Assembly (NCBI GenBank): GCA_045837725.1
Contig: JBEWZL010000235.1
Coordinates: forward strand, 310,001 to 374,000
Length of the DNA: 64,000 bases
Source: Vermamoeba vermiformis
Lineage: Eukaryota > Tubulinea > Echinamoebida
Direction: 5' to 3'
Shown: in pieces, positions 56,475 to 64,000 of the stretch
How positions within the stretch are numbered: the stretch's first letter is position 1
Layout of the letters: each line of letters begins with the position of its first letter
The notes under the pieces: generated by a model
The model's input: only the letters and a program-made list of their open reading frames with translations
The model's database searches: none
What the model was told of the DNA's origin: nothing
Translations under genes and position numbers: made by a program

Positions 56475-59400
56475 TTAACTCAAGAAAGACTTGTTGAGCA
56501 ACAAGATCAAGTTGGACACGTTGAAAGTGACCTTCTCGTCGACAGTGATATTACGCTCGTTGTTATCCTTCTTCTCGAGAAGTTCTTCCAACTCCAAGGG
56601 GGACTTGAGCCACTGGTTGCCGTCGATCTTGGCTTCAATGGTGAATTTACCAATGTCGCCCATGGAGAAGAAATACTTGATCTTGGCTTGCTCGTCCTCG
56701 TTGGCAGTGGTCTCTTCGATGATTCTCGTCTTGCTCAACTCCTTGTGGCTGAACTTGACGGGCTTCTTCTTGTCCTTGGCCTTCTTGGAAGCGTTTTCAC
56801 GGCAACCTTGCAAGTACTTCTCGTACTCGTTGATCTGGTTGCGGATGTACTCGCCATGCTTTTGAAGCTTCTTGATAGCAGCAGTAAGTCTTTCGACTTC
56901 CTTCTTTTGTTGCAAGATCTTTTCGGCACGGTTAGCAACTTCCTAAAAATAAATTAACTGTTAGATTCAGGATCGAGATCGAGCGAATTTTTATCGCGCA
57001 ACACTTACTCTGCTAATGTCCTTCAAGAGCGAGGCGTAGTTGTCCTCAGCAGTGATGACCTTAGCCTTGTCGAGCTTAGAGATGTTCTCCAAAGCCTTAG
57101 CAATGTTCTTTTGCAAGTTGGGCATCTTGTGGTCGTTAGCGAGCTTTTCTCCTTGCTTCAAAATGTTCATCAAAGTGAAAGGAGGCTTGGCAGTCATCGG
57201 GATCTTCTTGAAGCAGCGAATGATGATCTCCTTGGTCTCTTCGTAGAGCTGAGTCTCGGGCGAGATGTCTTCCAACGAGGTCTTGAACTTGGACTCCAAG
57301 TAGAGCTGGATGTCCTTGCCTTCTTCACCGGCATTGTCGGGAACAGCTCCGAGGTCCTTCAACACGATGCGGATCGGGTCTTGAGGGTCGGTAGTGAGCT
57401 GATCGGCGTAAGTGCTCATAGTCTGGTGAGTGTTGATGATTTCTTGAGCAGTGATCAAGATCAAAGGCTTGGTGCGGATAGTCAACTCCATGTACTTGTT
57501 GACTTGCAAGTGCTCTTCGGGCTCAGCGACGTTGATCAACTCTTGCAACAAGTTCAAGAGGTTAGGCTTGTTCTTGACGATCCAGTCGTTCATGGCGAAG
57601 TTAGGATCAGTAGAGCTGAACTCGCTAAAGTTGAAAGCTTGTTGAAGGATTTTACCGACCTACGAAGATAATATTAATATTATGATAATAGAATAAAGGA
57701 TAAGAATTTTTTCGAATTTTTTTTTGTTGCGAATCTGGATGTTGCAACGGATACTTACGGTCAACAAGTTCTTTCTCAACTCAAGAGGCAAGTCAGCAGG
57801 CACGAGCTCGAAGGTCTCAGGTTGAGACAAGGCCAAGTTGATGTAACGGTAGTACACGAAGTAACCGACAATCTTCCAAAACTCTTGTTTGTCAACCTTG
57901 GGGAAGCGCTCAGTGCAAGACTTGAAGATCTGTTTGCAGACCAAGCGAAGACCGTAGGGCATAGTAGTCAAGTTGTCCTTAATTCTCTCGATGAGGTTAG
58001 AGCAGAACTTGGACAATTGAGCAGCGCGTTCATTGACGATCTCCTTAGCCTTTTTCAAGATTTCAGGGTTCTCGTTCATAGACTCTTCGCGGCCCTTCTT
58101 GTCCTTCTTCTTCTTCTTGTCCTCCTTGTTGGGAGTGGCATTGGCCATAGAAGGAGCTAACTTGGCAACAACCTAACGAAAACGCGTTAGCGAATCTGAT
58201 TTTTGTAAGGATCTGAAAACAACTTGTATGCATCTAATAAATATAACTATGGTATTACGAGCGTATACGTACTTGTTTCAAGTCGATGTTCAAGTTCAAG
58301 TCGTCCTTGGAGGTAATCTCCTTGATAACAGGACCAACGGTGGCCTTCAAGTACTCAGTACCTTGACGACGCTTGTTGTAAGTCAAAATCATAGTGTTGA
58401 CAATAGACGATGATTCAGACATGTCCTTGGGGTGAGCAGCGTTCTTGATCTCGGTGGAGATGCACATCTTGAAAAGTTCCATAATAAGAAACTCTTCTCT
58501 GGGAGAGAAGACATCACCGTAGAGAGTGCCCAACATGCTTTCCATAAAAGGAGCGATCTTAGCGGGGTCTCCCAAGTAAGCACTAAAAACAGAAATTTAG
58601 TTAGAAATCCGGATGTGCCGCTGACATTTGTACGTTAACTCGCAGTAAAATCGATATTATATTCAAATAAGCCTATCCATAGTCTACTTACACCTTAGCC
58701 AAGTACTTAGGCTCAGTTTGCAAGAGATAGAACAAGTTAGCGTAACCTTCCATCTTCTTCTTGTCGTTAGTGAAGACTTCCTTAGAAACGGTGTTCTTAG
58801 CGGCCAAAGCAGCTTGTTTCTTCAGTTGCTTCTTCAAGTTGCGATCGATTTCTTGAATAGAAGTTCTGTTGTGAATCAACAACGAGATCTTAGATTCGAG
58901 CTTTTGAAGTTCCTTCTCCAAGCCACGGTTAGTACGGGCTTCTTGAGCCAAACGTTGCTTCAATTCGGCGATATCTAAATAAGGTAAATTAATAACATAG
59001 AAAAAAATTCTCGCGTAAAAACAAATCCGGATGTCGCTCGAGTCAATTTCGCTTTGTGACCGCGCTACTGCTATATTTAATAATAGAATACTTACCAGCA
59101 ACCCAATCGCGCTCTTCACCATCATCGGGAAGCACAGCAATCAAGCTCTACGGGAGATAAAATTTAGATTCAGCTCGCGTAACTTCGCGGTGTTAAAAGG
59201 CTTACCATGAGCTTGTGGAACTCGGGGTCACGAGCAATAGCAAGTTGACGCTCGACTTGGTACTCAGTCATTTCGCGGAGCAACATGCGGACTTGCAGAG
59301 TGAGCAAGAGGCACTTGCGTTGCATAACACGAGCCTCATCTGCTTGAGTGAAGTCGAATTCGGACTCCTAGTGCAATAGAATGGATATATTAGCTTCATA

Positions 59401-61035
59401 TTATTTATTGGCGTTTTAGAGGTAATTATAATATTGTTAACCGGGCTCAAATCCCCCCGTAAACCGTTTTATAAAACTGTTCAAATTAAATTTAAGTTTT
59501 GATTTTATGCAATTGTTTAATTTCCGAAGCGATTTAGAACTTTTTAATTTATTTTGTTGAAAGAATTCGATAAATTAAAAATTTTAATAATAATTAAACA
59601 TTTTAATTAATCAATACTGGCGGTGCGATGCATTGCCCTCGCCCGTTAGCAATAGTAATATCACACGTATTTAGGGAAGTATATAATATTTATTTAACGT
59701 TGCAATACAAATATACAGTACGATCAGCGGGACAGCTGTTGTGCACTTGTGAGTGTCAGTAGCGGTGGTAGGTTCACTTACCCAAGGCGCCGTGTATCGT
59801 GTGGTTTTGTGGCTTACTTCGTGATTAAACTTTGAAAAATGAACGGAAAAGATTCTGCGGTGACGTCAAGCTCCTTCCAAATATGGTCAAAATGGCCAAA
59901 TTCATAGGAAATTCTTGTCCGAAAACTAGAATGACCAATCGTTAGCGAGCTTTGATTCGTTGTCACCGCAAGTCATGTTTTTCATTGTCAAAGTCAGCAC
60001 AAGCCACGTAGCCACACGACGCACTGCACTTGGGTAAGTTTATCGCTAATGACACACGAGCAAGCAGAGCAACCAGCCGCCTTGAACTGTCGTACTGTGC
60101 ATTGTAATTGCAACGCTAAATAAAATTACGTTCACTAAATACTAGTGTCTTATTCACTGAAGCCACGTGCCGAACGTGACCGCGAGCACCGCTGGTATCA
60201 ATTAATTAAAATGTTTAATTATTATTAACATTTTAAATTTACAAATTCTTTCAATAAAATGTAGAAATCGAAGTTCTAAATCGCTTCGCAAATTAAACAT
60301 TTGAATAAAATTAAAACTTTAATTTAATTTGAACAGTTTTATAAAACAGTTTACGGGGGGATTTGAGCCCGGTTAACAATAATTTTAAATTTTAATTTTT
60401 TGTGAGGGACGAAGATTTTTAAGATCACCAAAATCTTTCGAAATCAATTTCTAATCGGAATTAAGAATTCACGGCGAAGCGACGTTACGCCAGAGTTATT
60501 GAAATTACGTAGTCTCGCCGTAAATCTCAGTTTTCAGGTTGAAAAATAAATCCGCTATTTAAACAGTTCGACCATAGTGGCGGTATAATCATAGCGAATA
60601 TTCGATAAACTGGTTGGATGTGATATATTTTCAACACATACCTTGACAATAGTCAAAATGGTGTCCTCACGAGCAACTCTCTTGCGACCAGATGGAGTTC
60701 TTTCATCAGGCTTTTCTTCCCTGCATAATTACAGTTAGAACTATATTTTAATACACGTGGATACGGCAATATCAGCATCAATTAGTAATTTTACGTAAAT
60801 TGTATAAGCGAATCTGAAAGTTAAATTTATCAAAAATTTGATATTGCCTGGTAGCTCTTATTCGAGCTTTGTAACCGGTATAAACGACATAATTCAATAA
60901 TAATTACTTTTTCTCCAACAAGGTGCTAATGCTGGCGGCAATTTGAGTCTCAACGCGCTCTTCCTTGCCCAAAAGCTCATCAGCCAACTCATCTCGGCTA
61001 GATGACTCAGAGTAGCTGCTTTCTTCGTCGCTCAT
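56475..61035 (-). CDS. IQGAP-related RasGAP-domain protein (DGAP1-like)
   Basis: About nine to ten exons from 61035 to 56475 encode roughly 830 residues, close to Dictyostelium DGAP1. The N-terminus is acidic (MSDEESSYSESSSRDELADE). Then a coiled coil (ELKQRLAQEARTNRGLEKEL), and the RasGAP-related domain (AYLGDPAKIAPFMESMLGTL, REEFLIMELFKMCISTEIKN, TYNKRRQGTEYLKATVGPVI, then LSKFCSNLIERIKDN). The C-terminal RasGAP_C part has another coiled coil (QQKKEVERLTAAIKKLQKHG) and ends LLLNKSFLS. As in DGAP1, no calponin-homology or IQ motif is visible. Such proteins bind Rac and cortexillin and act in cytokinesis and cortical actin; that role is inferred by family. Codon bias indicates high expression. 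Confidence 0.9.
59432..60381. mobile_element. 950-bp foldback element inside an intron
   Basis: Terminal inverted repeats of about 190 bp (59432-59619 and 60192-60381) start TATTGTTAACCGGGCTCAAA and match at roughly nine positions in ten. Inward of these, further segments also pair (for example CTTACCCAAG near 59777 and its partner near 60027), so nearly the whole block is an imperfect palindrome. No open frame of note. It sits in the 1.28-kb intron of the IQGAP-like gene, between the exons ending at 60652 and starting at 59369. It fits a foldback/MITE-type non-autonomous DNA transposon. A target-site duplication is not clear. Confidence 0.75.
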
Positions 61036-61410
61036 TGTGGATAGATGTGGTCTTATACACTAGATAAATATAAATTTGCCTGTTCAAACTCGGCCCAACA
61101 AAATCTCTCAAAAAGATTTCCTCCCGTGGAGCAAAGATTTTTTTGCCTGTCAAATTTCAATGTTGATTCGAACCAAGAGCCGATACGCAGCTAGATACGC
61201 TATTGTAATCTTACTTCGCGATATCAATATTCTCATAATGTGCACTCAATCCAAGGCTTTGCTTTCGCTGTTCGTGAGTATGTTACAGGAACCATACAGT
61301 TGCTGAATTTAATTTGCCATTTAAGACAAAATTATTACGGAATTAATAACAATACTCTTGTATTAGTAGGGTATTAAACATCATTTTTTACGTAATTTGC
61401 TTCAGATCGG
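61036..61410. other. upstream region of the IQGAP-like gene
   Basis: 375 bp, probably the promoter of the IQGAP-like gene and the 3' end of the aminotransferase-fold gene. I see no gene in it. Confidence 0.45.
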
Positions 61411-63214
61411 TTAAACATATTTGTTCAACTTCTCTTGGGCTTCTTCTCCTAATTTTTGTACAATAATAACCGCTTGAGCAAAGCGAATGAAGTCTTTCTT
61501 GGTGTTATAGACGTGCGCTGATATCCGAGCCCATCGTTTGCCTTTGAAGGTAAAGATCGGGACTTCTATTTGATGCTCTTTCAACAGCTGGTCGTGTAAG
61601 TTGCTCATTTGACATGAATCTTCGCCGCTGCATGCTTCTTTGGAATCAGGCACGTGTACAACAGTCATGTACTGGCACATCTGCAGCGGAACTAACGTCT
61701 CGGTATTCCAAACTGTAGTTAGCATGTTCGTAGCCCATTGAATGAGCTCAGTGTTGTATTTATGCACTTTATCGACTCCTATCCACTCGAAGAACTTCAA
61801 TGCTATGCGCGCACTAATCATTGGACAATAATCCATTGTGCCCATCCAGATGAACTCCGAATGAAACCCTTGATTAAGACCCCTATACAGTATATTAATA
61901 ATTGTATCGTTGTGGTAATATACCGTTATTATAGCTTTAAATTTTACGTACCATGAAAGAACTGGCGGGTGAATCATATTTTGCAACTCTTCTTTGACGT
62001 ACATTAGTGCAGCTCCACGAACATTGCACAACCATTTATGACCGTTAGTCCTATAGTAGGTCTCGGTGTTAGCATGAAGCACTATGTTTAAGTTTTCAAA
62101 TTGCTTATATCACTTACACGTAGAAGTCTGGATCCAGCTCTTGCAAATTTAATTTGACTTGTCCCCACGCGTGCGCACCGTCGATCATGACCATTACATC
62201 ATTCCTATGGCATATTTGGATCATTTCTTTGATAGGAAACACGATGGCGGTAGGACTCGTAATGTGTTCAAAGGCCGCTAATCGAATTTTGCCTTTTCCT
62301 TCAACGTTTGTATTCTTCGATAAATACTCTTCAAATTGATCTAAAATATCCTTTGAGTCTTTGATAGGAAATTTTAAGCTCATTAATTCCAAGATAACGC
62401 CTGACGATTTGGAGATGTAATCCACCGTCATTTTGACCGCGCCGTACGTAATGTCGAACATTAACACTCGTTCTCCTTCTTTAAAATTAAGACTTCGTAG
62501 AATTGCGTTCATTCCAAACTCTAAACATTTAACAAATGATAAGTAAGCGCGGAAACGGAGAAAAAAAATTGATGCTCATGGTTGACTTTGAGCCTACTTA
62601 CCGACATTAGGCACGAATGTAACTTGTTGAGGTTTAGCTCCTACGGAATAGGCACATTCTCGAAGGGATTTAATGACATGCGGGTATAATTCGTCGTAAA
62701 AGAACTGCACTGGCTGTTCTTCAATGTGCCGTTGGCAATCTGTCAAAAAAAGTTAATTTCGACCGCTAAAGGATGAAAATAGCGGCATAATAAATTATTA
62801 TATTCGTGAGTAATGGTTACCTTGATAATAATTCAAAATAGGCTTCGGGACGCCTCCGTATGACCCGTGGGCGATAAAAGTCAGATCCTGCTTGAAATAG
62901 AATAATTCTTTGCCAATATGCTCGCCAAGCTCTGGTGGTATGCTGTTAAAAGCATCTAAGGCGTTCTCTGCGAAAATTCATTGGTCAGATCAGTTAAAAA
63001 AAATTCAAAGTACACGGATGCTGGTATTGTTCCAGTCTAAAATTATACATATAATAATTTCTAATAATAGTAACGAATGCCGGTTCTAAAATTAGTTAAA
63101 TGATTTCGCTAGTTTAGTCGTTGTTTGATCTTACTTACTTTCAAACTCAAAACTAGCTGGCTCTTTATATTCAGTATTATTTTGCCTAACCCATGTTTCT
63201 ACGTCTTTGTACAT
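61411..63214 (-). CDS. class V aminotransferase-fold PLP enzyme (isopenicillin-N-epimerase-like)
   Basis: About six exons from 63214 to 61411. Conserved stretches: FIAHGSYGGVPKPILNYYQ near the N-terminus (fold-type I class V start), SVGAKPQQVTFVPNVE, GMNAILRSLNFKEGERVLMF, AFEHITSPTAIVFPIKEM, VMIDGAHAWGQVKLNL (Asp binding the PLP nitrogen), and TNGHKWLCNVRGAALMYV with the Schiff-base Lys in HKW. The C-terminal domain ends GKRWARISAHVYNTKKDF. Enzymes of this group include isopenicillin N epimerases, cysteine desulfurase-like and ergothioneine C-S lyases; the substrate cannot be read from the sequence. Probably cytosolic; no targeting peptide. Confidence 0.88.
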
Positions 63215-63341
63215 TATTTGTGTTGCTTAGGCGCGTGATTGAACAACACTTTTTTTTGTTGGACGGCAAACCGGTCCTGGTAGAAATCTTTGGCTGAAAA
63301 AATCTATTGTTGCACGCCATAATATTTATTAGATACTACAA

Positions 63342-64000
63342 ATGGATAATCCAAAGTTTTTCGGTGCTTTTGTCAACGGCATCTTGCGAAATACATTTTA
63401 CGGAGATGATTCAATTACACCTGAATTTCTGAAGTCAGAATTATTTGCAGATCACGATATTACTGTTGAAGGTAATTATTTTGATATTTATAGTTCTATC
63501 CTGAACTCTCTGCATTTTTCTGATTGATCCGAATTTTCAACTTAATTTTCTAATTAAGATTAACAGCCTGATAATCATTCATTATGAGCTATATAGCAGA
63601 GAATATTTTTTACGCTTGTAAATAATAATTTTAATATTATTGGCAAATTTTGGTGTTGATCAGCTGGATCGGACTGGCAGCCAATCTACCCGACTAATAA
63701 CTGTTATTTAATAGATATCGCGGTTAAATTCAAAAGCCTACAAGAGTTATTGACAAAAGCTGGCAGCGAGAACTATGAAATATCGGAAATCGAAAAGGCA
63801 TTACAGAGCGTAAGTAGGAATGCTTTAATATAGCGCTTTCTGCATATCAATTGTATCATAATATATTATAATTATCGTCATAAAAATGGTGATTATAGCT
63901 TAATAATGATTATAGAGCGATTTGGACGAAATGCAACAAGCAGTTGTAGCGAAGTTATGGCGAACACAGAAACAAAAGGTAAATTATCTTCACATTATAA
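63342..64000 (+). CDS. commd1: COMMD1-like protein (3' partial)
   Basis: Three exons are in view: 63342-63471, 63715-63809 and 63916-63978, with the next donor GTAAAT at 63979. The joined start (FVNGILRNTFYGDDSITPEF, LKSELF, VEDIAVKFKSLQELLTKAG, then EISEIEKALQSSDLDEMQQA and VVAKLWRTQKQK) follows the HN domain of COMMD1 (LNALAQDTFHGYPGITEELL, and AAVISKFWKSHKTK). I took the acceptor TTTAATAG before 63715 because it gives the family's spacing; an earlier AG would insert a non-family segment. The COMM domain itself lies beyond the window. COMMD1 works in the Commander complex for endosomal recycling. Confidence 0.85.

Noticed and set aside
56388-58160. long plus-strand frames opposite the IQGAP-like gene
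   Set aside because: They mirror the strongly biased codons of the minus-strand RasGAP exons and cross its introns.

Overview
This is eukaryotic nuclear DNA from an intron-rich protist. Nearly every long gene is cut by many short AT-rich GT-AG introns (about 45-150 nt, a few longer), often with a CTAAY-like word close to a TAG acceptor. The content points to Amoebozoa: an IQGAP-related RasGAP of DGAP1 size, a lipid-anchored G-alpha, two Rab32-like GTPases, an S53 serine peptidase, a phospholipase-B-like fragment, several F-box proteins and secreted or GPI-anchored surface proteins. A protosteloid or other non-dictyostelid amoeba is my inference; the genus cannot be fixed from the sequence alone. 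Layout: 0-15.6 kb holds an F-box/Miro-like GTPase/EF-hand/ARM gene (3' end outside the window), an unknown acidic protein with a C-terminal F-box-like stretch, a tandem pair of type II membrane DXD glycosyltransferases, a mitochondrial PPR protein, a divergent profilin-like gene, a weak hypothetical and a four-TM protein. 16-25.5 kb has a small GPI-anchored protein, a protein with two F-box/Cys-rich modules, a TKL-like kinase whose 700-nt intron carries a tRNA-like sequence, and a sedolisin. 25.6-36.8 kb has a TOPLESS-like LisH/CTLH/WD40 corepressor, a Cys/Met-metabolism PLP enzyme, a UBE2Q-like E2, a short orphan and a DUF599 membrane protein. 37-42.6 kb holds a weak orphan, a GPI-anchored extracellular protein with strong codon bias and a clear TATA box, a Rab32-like GTPase and a phospholipase-B-like remnant. 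42.9-50.9 kb is a five-copy tandem array of a secreted, six-cysteine, intronless protein family that I do not recognise; each unit also carries a decaying piece of a second reading frame, and one unit holds a precise MITE-like insertion. 51.3-64 kb has a tandem F-box pair, a second Rab32-like gene with the same intron positions as the first, a G-alpha with unusual nucleotide-binding motifs, the IQGAP-like RasGAP with a 950-bp foldback element in one intron, a class V aminotransferase-fold enzyme and the start of COMMD1. How the genes work together: most look like independent loci. Recurrent themes are ubiquitin targeting (five F-box or F-box-like genes, an E2 and COMMD1), small and large G-protein signalling (Miro-like, two Rab32-like, G-alpha, IQGAP/RasGAP) and a cell-surface/secreted layer (two GPI proteins, sedolisin, five-gene array). 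Splice sites were assigned by eye from GT-AG, reading frame and homology, so exon ends are predictions.
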